Counted from the stretch's first letter, positions 45,923-55,801 are shown. The stretch is DNA of 64,000 nt from Chloroflexota bacterium (GCA_011523735.1 WTGB01000085.1:29276-93275), one strand, 5' to 3'. Notes: generated by a model from the letters alone, not told the origin. Translations and numbers: made by a program.

Positions 45923-46960
45923 ATGCACCTTGAAGAGTTGTCGAATGCCATTGGCGTAAGCGGGGAAGAAGACGATGTCCGCAGCATCATACTGCCCGCC
46001 ATACGCGATCACGTGACGGATATCAATGTCGATGCCCTCGGCAACCTCACCGCCATCCAGCGCGGCACGGTCCATCCCGATTACATTGTGATGATTGCCG
46101 CGCACATGGATGAAGTCGGCATGATGGTCACCGCCGTTGACGCCAACGGACTCATTCAATTCACCAACGTCGGGGGCCTCGATCCGCGAATCCTGCCCGG
46201 CTTGCGCGTCACAGTCGGCGCCCAGCGCAGCCCCGGCGTCATCCTCTGGAAACCGATCCACCTGGGACGCGACATGAAAACTGTCGCCATGGATAATCTT
46301 CGGATTGATGTTGGCGCGGGGGACAAAAGCGCGGCCCGACCCGGCGACCGCATCGCCTTTGCCAGCAGCTTCGCCCGCCTCAACGACAAGGTCCTGCGCG
46401 GCAAAGCCTTTGACGACCGCGTCGGCTGTTCGATCCTGATCGATATCTTGCAGGCTGGACCTTACCCGGTCACCATCGCCGCCGCCTTCACCGTCCAGGA
46501 AGAGATTGGCTTGCGGGGCGCCAAAGTGGCGGCTGAACGCTTGGGTCCCGATGCCGCCATCGTCCTCGAAGGCACCTATGCCTACGATGTGCCTGACCCC
46601 AACCGCGAAGCCGATGCGGGCGATCTGCCCGGCAATCCCGGCACACGTTTCGGCGGAGGGGCCGTCATCACCTTGTCCGACAGGCAGATGATCACCGACC
46701 CACGCGCCCTCGCTTTCCTGCGCGAAACGGCGGAAGCGAACGACATCGCCTACCAAATCAAGACAATGGATGGCGGCGGCACCGATGGTGGAGCAATTCA
46801 CATAGCGCAGGCCGGTATCCCGACCATGCCGATCTCAGCGCCCTGCCGCTACATACATACGCCGACGGCGCTGCTGCATCTTGATGATTATGAAAATGTG
46901 CTCGCTTTGTCGCGGGCTGTTTTGAACCGCCTCAGCCCCAGGACCTTCCAACGGGCTTGA
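45923..46960 (+). CDS. M42-family metallopeptidase (glutamyl aminopeptidase/endoglucanase-like)
   Basis: IAAHMDEVGMMV, LRGKAFDDRVGCSILI, FTVQEEIGLRGAKVAA, MDGGGTDGGAIH, ISAPCRYIHTPTALLHLDDYEN. Confidence 0.95.
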   Translation: MHLEELSNAIGVSGEEDDVRSIILPAIRDHVTDINVDALGNLTAIQRGTVHPDYIVMIAAHMDEVGMMVTAVDANGLIQFTNVGGLDPRILPGLRVTVGAQRSPGVILWKPIHLGRDMKTVAMDNLRIDVGAGDKSAARPGDRIAFASSFARLNDKVLRGKAFDDRVGCSILIDILQAGPYPVTIAAAFTVQEEIGLRGAKVAAERLGPDAAIVLEGTYAYDVPDPNREADAGDLPGNPGTRFGGGAVITLSDRQMITDPRALAFLRETAEANDIAYQIKTMDGGGTDGGAIHIAQAGIPTMPISAPCRYIHTPTALLHLDDYENVLALSRAVLNRLSPRTFQRA

Positions 46961-46963
46961 CGA

Positions 46964-47743
46964 CTATTCCGGTAACAGCAGTTCCTGGCCCGCCAACAGC
47001 CGATTCGGGTTGATGAGATTGTTCAGCGCGATCAAGGCATTGACATCCACCCGATACCTCAACGATATGCTCTCGATCGTCTCGCCAACCGATACCACAT
47101 GGATCCGCGGTCCAGGCGTCGCCGTATCCTCAACTTCGGCTGCGATTTCCTCTTCTGTCGCCGCTTCGGGCGCCTCGGTCTCGATCAGCACTGGCGCTGG
47201 CGATTCTATTGGTCTTGCTGTCGGCGCCGCATACTCGCAACCGGGCCGCAATAGCAACTGCCCGATCGAAAGGGCATCGCTATCAATCTGGCTCGCGTTC
47301 ATGATTTCCTGCACCGTCGTATTCCAATTCAGCGACAGCCGGAACAGATTGTCCCCCGATTGCACCGTGTAAACGCATTCATGATTGGGGTCGAGCTGTT
47401 CTTCAAACGACGGCGTGGTTGTCGGCTGAACAAAGGGCGTCAGTGTCTCCGCCACCGGAGTAGCGGTAATCGGAATCTCGGTCAGCAATTCAACTGTCGG
47501 CTGTTCAACCTGCCCGGGCGCCGTCTCCGGCGTCACGTATTGCCGCGTAGCTTCGGCAGAAGCATCCGCGCCCGCTTCAGCGGCATCCGCGTCGTCTTCG
47601 ACAACCGCCTCAATGCTGGTCGGCATGGCGACAGTTGCGACTTCCGCGCTATCGACTTGCTGAAAAGGCTCTTCAGTCTGTCGATAGCAGGCGGTCAACA
47701 GCAGCGCGCAGAGCAGCGACATTACGAGCAGTCTAGGCTTCAT
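46964..47743 (-). CDS. LysM-domain lipoprotein-like protein
   Basis: Lipobox-like LLTAC; two LysM-like units (YTVQSGDNLFRLSLNWNTTVQEIMNASQIDSDALSIGQLLLRP and HVVSVGETIESISLRYRVDVNALIALNNLINPNRLLAGQELLLPE). Confidence 0.88.
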   Translation of the reverse strand: MKPRLLVMSLLCALLLTACYRQTEEPFQQVDSAEVATVAMPTSIEAVVEDDADAAEAGADASAEATRQYVTPETAPGQVEQPTVELLTEIPITATPVAETLTPFVQPTTTPSFEEQLDPNHECVYTVQSGDNLFRLSLNWNTTVQEIMNASQIDSDALSIGQLLLRPGCEYAAPTARPIESPAPVLIETEAPEAATEEEIAAEVEDTATPGPRIHVVSVGETIESISLRYRVDVNALIALNNLINPNRLLAGQELLLPE

Positions 47744-47842
47744 TGGGTTATGTCTCCCCACACACCAAGTAGTGGCTGATTCCATTATAATGGTGTCTGG
47801 AAAGACGGGCTACTTGACTAGCGCGTGATTCTATAAAGCCTG

Positions 47843-49207
47843 CTACCCCACCTGCGGCAGCGCCTCCATCGCCCGTTCGATTTCCGCCTGCGGATATTCA
47901 TAATCTGATAGCTCGCCGCCCAGGTAGGCGTCGTATGCGCTCATATCGAAGTGCCCGTGCCCGCAGAGATTGAAGAGGATGACGCGCTCCTCGCCCGCTT
48001 CCTTCGCCGCTTGCGCCTCGCGTAGCGCGCCAGCGATCCCGTGCGCCGCTTCCGGCGCCGCGATGATGCCTTCGGCTTTGGCGAATGTTAGGGCAGCGCC
48101 GAAGGTCTCCAACTGCGGTATCGCGTGCATCGACAGCAAATCCTGATCCCAAAGCTCGCAGATGATCGATGCCATGCCATGATAGCGCAAGCCACCGGCG
48201 TGCAAGGGCGGCGGCACGAAGCCATGACCGAGCGTATACATCTTCACCAGCGGCGTCATGCCGACCGTATCGCCGAAGTCATAAGCGTATTTGCCCCGCG
48301 TCAAGCTCGGGCAAGCGGCCGGCTCGACGCCGAGCAGCTTGGTCTGCTTGCCCGCCGTCAAGTTCTGATGCAGGAAGGGCAGGGCGATACCGGCGAAATT
48401 GCTGCCCCCGCCCGTCGGTCCCACCACCACATCGGGATACTCGCCGGCCAACTCCATCTGCCCCAGCGCTTCCTGCCCGATCACCGTCTGATGCATTAAG
48501 ACATGATTCAAGACGCTGCCCAGCGAATACTTGTATACCCCGCCGCTGGTAGCCGCCACTTCCACCGCTTCGCTGATAGCGATGCCCAGCGAGCCCGTGC
48601 TGTCAGGATCTCCCTCCAGGATGGCGCGTCCGGCACTGGTGGAATCGCTCGGGCTGGCGGTGACGCTGGCGCCGAAGCTCTGCATGATCGCGCGCCGATA
48701 GGGCTTCTGCTCATAACTGATCCGCACCATGTAAACGATGCATTCCATATCGAAGAAGCTGCAAGCCTGCGCCAGCGCCGTCCCCCATTGCCCGGCGCCC
48801 GTCTCTGTCGTCAGCCCGTTGATGCCCTCCTGCTTGTTGTAATAAGCCTGCGCTGTGGCGGTGTTGAGTTTGTGGCTGCCCGATGGCGATACGCCCTCGT
48901 ACTTGTAATAAATATGGGCTGGCGTATCCAGCGCCTTCTCCAGCCGGCGCGCCCTTAGCAGCGGAGTGGGCCGCCAGAGCTTGTATATCTCGCGCACCTC
49001 GTCCGGTATCTCGATCCAGCGATCCTGGCTGACCTCCTGCAAGATCAGCTGCATCGGGAAAAGCGGCGCCAGGTCATCCGGTCCCACCGGCTGATGACTG
49101 CCTGGGTGCAAGACCGGCGGCAGGGGCCGCGGCAAATCCGCCTGCACGTTGTACCAGTGACTCGGAATCGCGCTCTGCGGCAAGTCAAATCGAATGTCCT
49201 CAGTCAT
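47843..49207 (-). CDS. TrpB-like PLP-dependent enzyme (TrpB2 type)
   Basis: RPTPLLRARRLEKAL, GVSPSGSHKLNTATAQAYY (PLP Lys), ETGAGQWGTALA, VVGPTGGGSNFAGIA, HAGGLRYHGMA. Confidence 0.93.
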   Translation of the reverse strand: MTEDIRFDLPQSAIPSHWYNVQADLPRPLPPVLHPGSHQPVGPDDLAPLFPMQLILQEVSQDRWIEIPDEVREIYKLWRPTPLLRARRLEKALDTPAHIYYKYEGVSPSGSHKLNTATAQAYYNKQEGINGLTTETGAGQWGTALAQACSFFDMECIVYMVRISYEQKPYRRAIMQSFGASVTASPSDSTSAGRAILEGDPDSTGSLGIAISEAVEVAATSGGVYKYSLGSVLNHVLMHQTVIGQEALGQMELAGEYPDVVVGPTGGGSNFAGIALPFLHQNLTAGKQTKLLGVEPAACPSLTRGKYAYDFGDTVGMTPLVKMYTLGHGFVPPPLHAGGLRYHGMASIICELWDQDLLSMHAIPQLETFGAALTFAKAEGIIAAPEAAHGIAGALREAQAAKEAGEERVILFNLCGHGHFDMSAYDAYLGGELSDYEYPQAEIERAMEALPQVG

Positions 49208-49225
49208 AAGTCTTCTCCCCACAGC

Positions 49226-49306
49226 TTAATCGTGACGCGTATTATGTCCGAGCCAACTCCATTCCGCAATCGCTCCCGAGCCTGCCCGGCAAAACGCCAA
49301 TCTCAT
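49226..49306 (-). CDS. Possible leader peptide MRLAFCRAGSGAIAEWSWLGHNTRHD* upstream of the TrpB-like gene
   Basis: 26-codon minus-strand ORF ending about 19 nt before the TrpB start, with a Trp-Ser-Trp run; 7-bp inverted repeat GAGGGTT/AACCCTC immediately 5' of its ATG. No terminator recognised. Confidence 0.25.
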   Translation of the reverse strand: MRLAFCRAGSGAIAEWSWLGHNTRHD

Positions 49307-49376
49307 AGAGGGTTCCCCGCAACAGGTAATGACTTCAACCCTCGACGGACAGATCACTCTCCACTTGCGGGCTGTA

Positions 49377-49405
49377 TTGACTATGGATTCCGCTGCCACT
49401 ATACT
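49377..49405 (+). promoter_or_regulatory. Sigma70-like promoter of the SRP RNA gene (TTGACT-N17-TATACT)
   Basis: TTGACT 49377-49382, TATACT 49400-49405, 17-nt spacer, about 7 nt to the predicted RNA 5' end. Confidence 0.8.
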
Positions 49406-49413
49406 TCTGTGAT

Positions 49414-49517
49414 GATGAGTCGGGACCCTTGCGGCAGAAAATTCCGAACCGTGTCAGGGCTTAACGGCAGCAGCACTAAGGAAAACATCTGGGTGTCTTG
49501 CGGTATCCTGACTCATC
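49414..49517 (+). ncRNA. ffs: Bacterial signal recognition particle RNA (4.5S/scRNA-like)
   Basis: Helix 8 core GTCAGG-GCT-TAAC-GGC-AGCAGC (URRC-class tetraloop UAAC, 3-bp closing stem). Ends pair: GATGAGTC (49414-49421) with GACTCATC (49510-49517), continuing with GGA/TCC. Confidence 0.9.
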
Positions 49518-49543
49518 TTCCCGGGGGAGCACTTGTCTTCCGC

Positions 49544-50173
49544 CTAGCGCAGCCGCGCCACGGTGAGCGCCAGGTCGAATTGCTGACAGAAAACCACGGC
49601 CGATTCATAGACGCTCAAATCATGGTCATCCGGCAGATAATAATACTGATCGCCGATATTGCCCTTCAACCGGCCTAAATCAAGCCCGTCTTCCAGTTGC
49701 AGCGCCAGCAGCGGCAGCGGATCCCGCGCCAGATATACCCGTACATCACGACAGCGCGCCGAGGCAAAATCTTCAAAGCGCAATATCCGCCGCCCATCTG
49801 CCAACTCATAGATCGTCGCTCTGCCTGCGCCCCAATGCAGCGCGTTAAGCTCTTGAAACTCGCCACTGACCAGCGTCCGCGCTCCCTCCAACTGGTCCGC
49901 GATGTCCTCCGGCGGCGCCGGCTGATCAGCATCTATCGCGACCAGCACCATCTCCAGCGCCATGGAAGCATTGCGCTCATATTCGTCCAACAGCTTCTCG
50001 CGCTGGGCCCGCGGCAATGCCAGAAAATCGTCTTGGTGCTCGAAGGCCAAGCCCGGGAATGGGGCATTCTCTCCGCGATCGCGGAAGTAAACGCGCCAAG
50101 CGGGAAAGGTCCAGACGGCCACAGCGATAAGACCGACCAACGTCAACAGGATGAAGCGAAACCGAAATTCCAT
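49544..50173 (-). CDS. Hypothetical membrane-anchored protein (209 aa)
   Basis: N-terminal TM FRFILLTLVGLIAVAVWTFPAW followed by soluble domain; coding-like composition. Confidence 0.55.
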   Translation of the reverse strand: MEFRFRFILLTLVGLIAVAVWTFPAWRVYFRDRGENAPFPGLAFEHQDDFLALPRAQREKLLDEYERNASMALEMVLVAIDADQPAPPEDIADQLEGARTLVSGEFQELNALHWGAGRATIYELADGRRILRFEDFASARCRDVRVYLARDPLPLLALQLEDGLDLGRLKGNIGDQYYYLPDDHDLSVYESAVVFCQQFDLALTVARLR

Positions 50174-50274
50174 CTTCTAGGCGCTCACCAAGATGTCAAT
50201 GCGACCAAAATCATTGTGTCACAGGCCAGGCGCCTGCACAAGACCACGCCGCCTCCCGCGCCGTAGGGACGACA

Positions 50275-50297
50275 GGCGGTCAGTGTCTACGCGACCC
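50275..50297 (-). repeat. Dispersed repeat family B, copy 3 (inverted orientation)
   Basis: GGCGGTCAGTGTCTACGCGACCC = reverse complement of GGGTCGCGTAGACACTGACCGCC; flanked by CGTAGGGACGAC. Confidence 0.6.
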
Positions 50298-50380
50298 TTG
50301 TGTCGCTCGCAATCAACTCGACCGAAAATTGCTCGCCTGCACTATAATTGCTCGCATAAGGAGGGCAGGGGAGGCTGAAG

Positions 50381-50776
50381 ATGCCCTTTCGCTTCGAATG
50401 GCGAGACCAGAGCAAGCGCGCCATCTGCTATATCGCCGAGGGACACTGGAATTGGAAGGATTACCATCAGGCAGTGCGCGCTTCAGCATTCACGCTAATG
50501 TCGGCGCCCCAACATGTGGACAGCGTCATCGACTTGCGCGGCAGCGCGCGAAGGGACTTGCCAGCCGGCGCCTCAGCCCATCTGCGCAGCTTCGGTCGAA
50601 AGACGCAAGCGCGCCTGAGCGGCCGCGCCGCCGTCATCGGCCTGCCGGATGTCGAAGTGGAGGACTTGCGCGCTGGTGCGCTGGTGACTGCCGACGGGCT
50701 TGTCAAGTTCGTCGAGAGCGAAGCCGGCTTGGAAGAGCTGCTTGCTGAATGGGCGGCGAACCCGCCAGAAAGCTAG
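50381..50776 (+). CDS. Hypothetical protein (131 aa), possibly STAS-like
   Basis: MPFRFEWRDQSKRAICYIAEGHWNWKDYHQAVRAS...HVDSVIDLRGSARRDLPAG; SD-like AGGGGAGG upstream. Confidence 0.55.
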   Translation: MPFRFEWRDQSKRAICYIAEGHWNWKDYHQAVRASAFTLMSAPQHVDSVIDLRGSARRDLPAGASAHLRSFGRKTQARLSGRAAVIGLPDVEVEDLRAGALVTADGLVKFVESEAGLEELLAEWAANPPES

Positions 50777-51975
50777 AGATCCTCATGTCGCGCTGCCGGA
50801 GTGGCGGGCAGGGTCGCGATGATCGGCAGCGACAGCAGCGAAATCAACGCGGCCGCGATGAAGGCGCTCTGCAAGCCCAGCGCATCCCCCAGCGCGCCGA
50901 CCATCAACACATTGAGCGCGCGAATGCCGAAGGCAAAGCTCATGAAGAGACCGTTGGCGGTGGCGCGGTTCTCCGGCAGTTGATCCTGCACCAGCGCTAG
51001 GAAGACCGGTGACACGGATAGCGCGGTCAGTCCCAATGCGATGAGAATGGGGACGAGCAGAGCCCCTTCTGTATGGACAAAAAGCAGCATAAGCATCGCT
51101 GAAATCAGCGCGGCGCCCGCTACCATCCTGCGCCGGCCGATGCGATCGCTGAGCGTGCCGCCCGCCAGCGCGCCGCCAACGCCGGAGAATTCGTAGAGAG
51201 CCAGCGCGCCCGTCGCCAGCGTCAGCTCATAACCGCGCGCGTCGACCAGATAAACAACCATGAAAATGCCCAGGCTGCTCACCGCCATATTCCGCAGGAG
51301 CATCACAAAGAAGAGCGGCGCGAATACGCGAGCGAATCGCCTCAGCGCCAGCTTGCTTTTGCCCTTGCGCGGCACCCGCTTGGCGGAGACATCGCGGAGC
51401 CGCCAGAAGAGCACGGCGCTGGCCAGCCAACCGAAGAACATCAGCCGCCACAATCCACTCATGCCCCATTCCGCCACGCCGAAGCCCACCAGCAGCGGAC
51501 CAACGGTACGCGCCAACTCCCCCGATGCCATGAAAAAACTCATCCCGCGTCCGACCTTGCCGCCCGATACATGCGCGATCATCGCCGGCGCCGGCGCGTG
51601 AAAAGCCATGATGTTCACGCCGACGCAAAAGAGCAGCAGCGCCGCCGTTCCATACGAGGGCATAAAGCCGATGAGCGTCGCCAGCGTCGCCGTGATCGCC
51701 GGCGCGAATATCACCAGGTAGCGCACCGAGAAGCGGTCGGCCAGGTAGCCTATCAGCGGACCCAAAAGCGAAGGCGACTGCATGAAGACCGGCAGCGAAC
51801 CCGCCATCAGCAGCGTGAGACCGAGCTTGTCGATCAGCAGCGGCAGCAGCGGCGCGATGAAAGCGGAGTAGATGTCATGCACAAAATGCCCGAGGCAGAT
51901 CAGCAAGATGCGCCCGTATTGGAAACTGCCCGTCGATTTCGAATTGTCTTGAACAACAGCCGCGCCAGATGTCAT
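50773..51975 (-). CDS. Major facilitator superfamily transporter
   Basis: 12-TM-like; GPLIGYLADRFSVRYLVIF, GALAGGTLSDRIGRRRMVAGAALISA. Confidence 0.92.
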   Translation of the reverse strand: MTSGAAVVQDNSKSTGSFQYGRILLICLGHFVHDIYSAFIAPLLPLLIDKLGLTLLMAGSLPVFMQSPSLLGPLIGYLADRFSVRYLVIFAPAITATLATLIGFMPSYGTAALLLFCVGVNIMAFHAPAPAMIAHVSGGKVGRGMSFFMASGELARTVGPLLVGFGVAEWGMSGLWRLMFFGWLASAVLFWRLRDVSAKRVPRKGKSKLALRRFARVFAPLFFVMLLRNMAVSSLGIFMVVYLVDARGYELTLATGALALYEFSGVGGALAGGTLSDRIGRRRMVAGAALISAMLMLLFVHTEGALLVPILIALGLTALSVSPVFLALVQDQLPENRATANGLFMSFAFGIRALNVLMVGALGDALGLQSAFIAAALISLLSLPIIATLPATPAARHEDL

Positions 51976-52135
51976 GAACCCGCCCGTCTTTGCTTGTATA
52001 TTAGCGGGTGATTATAGCGAAGTTCGCCTGCTTTCCAACGGACAGGCGAAGGTCGGGAGCGGAAAGAGCAGTGGCAATGCCTCATCGATAAGAAAAAAAC
52101 GGGATGAAACATTGCGAAAATATTCAAATTAGTAA

Positions 52136-52160
52136 TGTAGAGGCGACTCTTGAGTCGCCT
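52136..52160. repeat. Half-copy of repeat family A
   Basis: TGTAGAGGCGACTCTTGAGTCGCCT; palindrome AGGCGACTC-TT-GAGTCGCCT. Confidence 0.55.
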
Positions 52161-52252
52161 GAAACTTGCTCTGTGACGAAGTAAGATTTGCTCCACGGGC
52201 TATCGGAGCCACCACAGTGGAAATTCCCGCCGCCTCTGCTATCATGCACACC

Positions 52253-55200
52253 ATGAGAAACCCAAAGCCACCCTTCAGCAACCGCCGCTACCTCGATGCC
52301 ATCGAGGACCATATCGTCATCTTCGATGGCGCTATGGGCACCAGTGTCCAATCCTACGACCTCGAGCCCGCGGACTACGGGGGCGAGCAGTATCAAGACT
52401 GCATCGACTACCTCGTCATCACTCGTCCCGATATCATCCATGAGATCCACGAGTCTTTCCTGCGCGTTGGCGCCGAAGCGGTCGAAACCAACACCTTCCG
52501 CGCCAACCGCCGCACCTTAGCTGAACACGGCCTGGGCGAGCGCACAATAGAAATCAACCGCGCCGCCGCCCAGATAGCCCGCGCCGCCTGCGACCAAATC
52601 GAAGCTGAGACCGGCATACCGCGTTTCGTCGCCGGCAGCATGGGACCCAGCGGCATGCTGCCCTCCGGCGATGACCCCGACCTCAGCGATATCAGCTTTG
52701 ATGAACTTGCTGACTTGTTTGGCGAACAGGCGCAAGGCTTGGTCGAGGGCGGGGCGGATCTCCTGCTGCTCGAGACGAGTCAGGACATCCTCGAGGCCAA
52801 GGCAGCCCTCTACGGCATCAATCGCTATTTCGCCGAAAGCGGGAAGCGCCTCCCGCTGCAAGTGCAGATCACGCTTGACGTCAGCGGGCGCATGCTCTTC
52901 GGCACCGATATCACCGGCGCGGTCGCCACTTTGTCAGCGCTGTCGCTTGATGTGCTGGGCATGAATTGCTCGACCGGTCCCGAATATATGCGTCTGCCCA
53001 TCCAGTATCTTATCGAGCGCTCGCCCTTTCCCATCAGCGTCTTGCCCAACGCGGGCTTGCCCATCAATGTCGATGGCGAAGCCGTGTATCCTATGGGGCC
53101 CGACCCCTTCAGCGAGATGGTGGCGGAATTTGCGCGCTGGGGCGCCAATGTGGTCGGCGGCTGCTGCGGCACGACGCCCGAACATATCGCCCAACTCTAC
53201 CAGCGCGTGCACGGAGTCAGCTACGACGAGACACTAAAGCAGCGATCCGCCCGGCGAGCGCCAAGCCAACGTGACATCATATTGGAGCCGCGCGTCTCCA
53301 GCGGCATGACCGCGGCGCGCATGATACAAGATCCCGGTCCCACGCTGATTGGCGAGCGCGTCAACAGCCAGGGCAGCCGAAAAGTTAAGCGTCTGCTGCT
53401 GGAAGAGGACTACGATAGCATCGTTGAGATCGCCGTGAGCCAGGTCAAGCGCGGCGCGCACATGCTCGATGTCTGCGTCGCCCTCACCGAGCGCGCTGAC
53501 GAGAAAGCGCAGATGGAGGAACTGGTCAAGAAGCTGTCCATGGCGGTGGAAGCCCCGCTGATTATTGATACCACTGAAGCCGATGTCGCCGAAGCGGCGC
53601 TGGCCCTCTATCCCGGCCGCGGCATCATCAACGGCAACAACCTGGAAAACGGCCGTGAGCGCATAGACACCATCCTGCCCATCGCTGTAAAGCATGGCGC
53701 TGCCGTCCTTTCGATGACCATCGACGAAGAGGGCATGGCGCATAGTCGCGAAAAGAAGCTCGAAATCGCCCGGCGGATCAGCGATATCGCCATCAAGGAA
53801 TATGGACTGACGACTGACGACCTCGTCTTTGATACGCTGACCTTCCCCCTGACCACCGGGCAGGAGGAATTGCGCAATGACGCTGTCGAGACGCTGGAAG
53901 GCATCCGCCTCATCAAAGAGCACATTCCCGGCGTGATGACCGCGCTGGGCATCAGCAATGTCAGCTTCGGCGTCGGGGCGGCCGCCCGCGGCGTGCTCAA
54001 CAGCGTCTTCCTCTACCACGCGGTTAAAGCGGGCTTGGATATGGCAATCGTCAACCCCGCTCATATCACCCCTTACTTCGAAATCCCTGATGAGCAGCGG
54101 GTAGTCGCTGAGGATCTCATCTTCAACAGCGATGCCGATGCTCTGCCGCGCTTCATCCAATATTTTGAGGATAACGAAGTGCAAATCGCCGGCGCGGAAG
54201 ACATCGACCCCACCGCCGATATGACGAGCGAAGAGGCGCTGCATTGGCAGATCGTGCATCGCAAGAAAGAGGGCGTCGAGAGGCTGATTGATGACATCCT
54301 GACGCGCATGGATGCCGTTGACGCCCTTAATACCGTGCTGCTGCCGGCGATGAAAGAAGTCGGCGATAAGTTCGGCGCCGGCGAGCTTATTCTGCCTTTC
54401 GTGCTGCAATCGGCCGAAGTGATGAAGAAATCGGTCGCCTACCTTGAAGGCTTCATGGACAAGATCGAGGGCGCGAGCAAAGGCATCGTCGTGCTGGCGA
54501 CAGTCTATGGCGATGTGCACGATATTGGCAAAAACCTGGTGAAGACCATCCTCAGCAACAACGGCTACACTGTGCACGACCTGGGCAAGCAAGTGCCGGC
54601 CAATACCATCATCGACAAGGCGCTGGAACTCGAAGCCGATGCCATCGGCTTGTCGGCGCTGCTGGTCAGCACCTCCAAGCAGATGCCGCTGATCGTCAAC
54701 GAGCTGGCGCGGCGCGGCTTGGATATCCCGGTGCTGGTGGGCGGCGCCGCTATCAATCGGCGTTTCGGGCGGCGCATCCTCTTCCTGCAAGATTCGGGTG
54801 AGCCCTACACGGCTGGCGTCTTCTATTGCAAGGACGCTTTTGAGGGCTTGGCGGCCGTCGATCAACTGCTGGATGCCGAGCGTCATGAGCAATTCCTCGA
54901 CGATGTCTTCGCCGAAGCTTATGCCGAAGTCGAGCGCGCGCCCCGCCGCCGTCGCGCCCGCCGTGCTGGATTCCGCAAAACCGTCCGCGATGCCCCCGAT
55001 ATCCCGACGCCGCCTTTCTGGGGCAGCCGCGTCGTGCGCTCCATGCCACTGGAGATCGTCCTGCAATACCTGCACAAACCCGAACTCTTCCGCCTCTCCT
55101 GGGGCGCGAAGAATACTCGAGGAGCGGAGTGGGAGCAGCTCTCGGCGGAATATGAAGAGCGCCTGCTGCGCATGGCCAAGGACGCCAAACGCCGCGGGGC

Positions 55201-55801
55201 GCTCCAGCCCCAAGCCGTCTACGCCTACTTGCCCGTCAACAGCGATGGCGATGATCTGCTCGTCTGGGATGCCGGGCGTTATGCTGAAACCGGCGAAAGG
55301 GTCGAAGCCGCCCGTTTCAGTTTCCCGCGCCAGCCCGATGGCGAGACTCTCTGCATCAGCGATTACTTCGCCGCGATAAATGCTGACCGCGTCGATGTCA
55401 TGGTCTTGCAAGCGGTGACCGTCGGGCATTGCGCCACCGACGAAGTCGAGCGCTTGCAAGCCGCCAACGAATACAGCGAAGCCTATTTCTTCCACGGTCT
55501 CGCCGTGCAAGCGGCCGAAGCGACCGCCAATTACTTGACGCACATCGTGCAGGGTCAGCTGGGCATCGCGGAAGGGCGGGGCAAGCGCTACAGCTGGGGG
55601 TATCCCGCCTGCCCGGAATTGGCCGATCACGAAATCGTCTTGCGCCTGCTGCCGCAATTGGAGACTGAACTGGGCATGTCACTGACTGAGTCCTGGCAAT
55701 GGCTGCCGGAGCAGAGCACCGCCGCCCTCTTCACGCATCATCCCGACGCGAAATACTACAGCGTCGGCGACCTCGATAGGGTGGGGCAGATTTTGGGGTA
55801 G
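52253..55801 (+). CDS. metH: Cobalamin-dependent methionine synthase (full-length)
   Basis: Hcy module (VIFDGAMGTSVQSYDL, NVVGGCCGTTPEHI); pterin module (LIGERVNSQGSRKVKRLLL, IIDTTEADV); B12 module (VYGDVHDIGKNLV, GLSALLVST, VLVGGAAINRRF); activation domain (RYSWGYPACPELADHE). Confidence 0.96.
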   Translation: MRNPKPPFSNRRYLDAIEDHIVIFDGAMGTSVQSYDLEPADYGGEQYQDCIDYLVITRPDIIHEIHESFLRVGAEAVETNTFRANRRTLAEHGLGERTIEINRAAAQIARAACDQIEAETGIPRFVAGSMGPSGMLPSGDDPDLSDISFDELADLFGEQAQGLVEGGADLLLLETSQDILEAKAALYGINRYFAESGKRLPLQVQITLDVSGRMLFGTDITGAVATLSALSLDVLGMNCSTGPEYMRLPIQYLIERSPFPISVLPNAGLPINVDGEAVYPMGPDPFSEMVAEFARWGANVVGGCCGTTPEHIAQLYQRVHGVSYDETLKQRSARRAPSQRDIILEPRVSSGMTAARMIQDPGPTLIGERVNSQGSRKVKRLLLEEDYDSIVEIAVSQVKRGAHMLDVCVALTERADEKAQMEELVKKLSMAVEAPLIIDTTEADVAEAALALYPGRGIINGNNLENGRERIDTILPIAVKHGAAVLSMTIDEEGMAHSREKKLEIARRISDIAIKEYGLTTDDLVFDTLTFPLTTGQEELRNDAVETLEGIRLIKEHIPGVMTALGISNVSFGVGAAARGVLNSVFLYHAVKAGLDMAIVNPAHITPYFEIPDEQRVVAEDLIFNSDADALPRFIQYFEDNEVQIAGAEDIDPTADMTSEEALHWQIVHRKKEGVERLIDDILTRMDAVDALNTVLLPAMKEVGDKFGAGELILPFVLQSAEVMKKSVAYLEGFMDKIEGASKGIVVLATVYGDVHDIGKNLVKTILSNNGYTVHDLGKQVPANTIIDKALELEADAIGLSALLVSTSKQMPLIVNELARRGLDIPVLVGGAAINRRFGRRILFLQDSGEPYTAGVFYCKDAFEGLAAVDQLLDAERHEQFLDDVFAEAYAEVERAPRRRRARRAGFRKTVRDAPDIPTPPFWGSRVVRSMPLEIVLQYLHKPELFRLSWGAKNTRGAEWEQLSAEYEERLLRMAKDAKRRGALQPQAVYAYLPVNSDGDDLLVWDAGRYAETGERVEAARFSFPRQPDGETLCISDYFAAINADRVDVMVLQAVTVGHCATDEVERLQAANEYSEAYFFHGLAVQAAEATANYLTHIVQGQLGIAEGRGKRYSWGYPACPELADHEIVLRLLPQLETELGMSLTESWQWLPEQSTAALFTHHPDAKYYSVGDLDRVGQILG

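Noticed and set aside
52060-52075. GCCACTG (minus strand) upstream of the MFS gene and near metH considered as a cobalamin riboswitch B12-box
   Set aside because: Only a 7-nt match; the other conserved cobalamin riboswitch elements (AGGAGACC-like core) were not found nearby.
53234-55657. 807-aa minus-strand ORF antisense to metH (similarly 879-2165, 10867-11922, 13196-14137, 14253-15290, 45905-46801)
   Set aside because: Shadow ORFs produced by GC-rich codon bias opposite clearly conserved genes; low-complexity, Arg/Gly/Asp/Ala-rich translations with no recognisable motifs.
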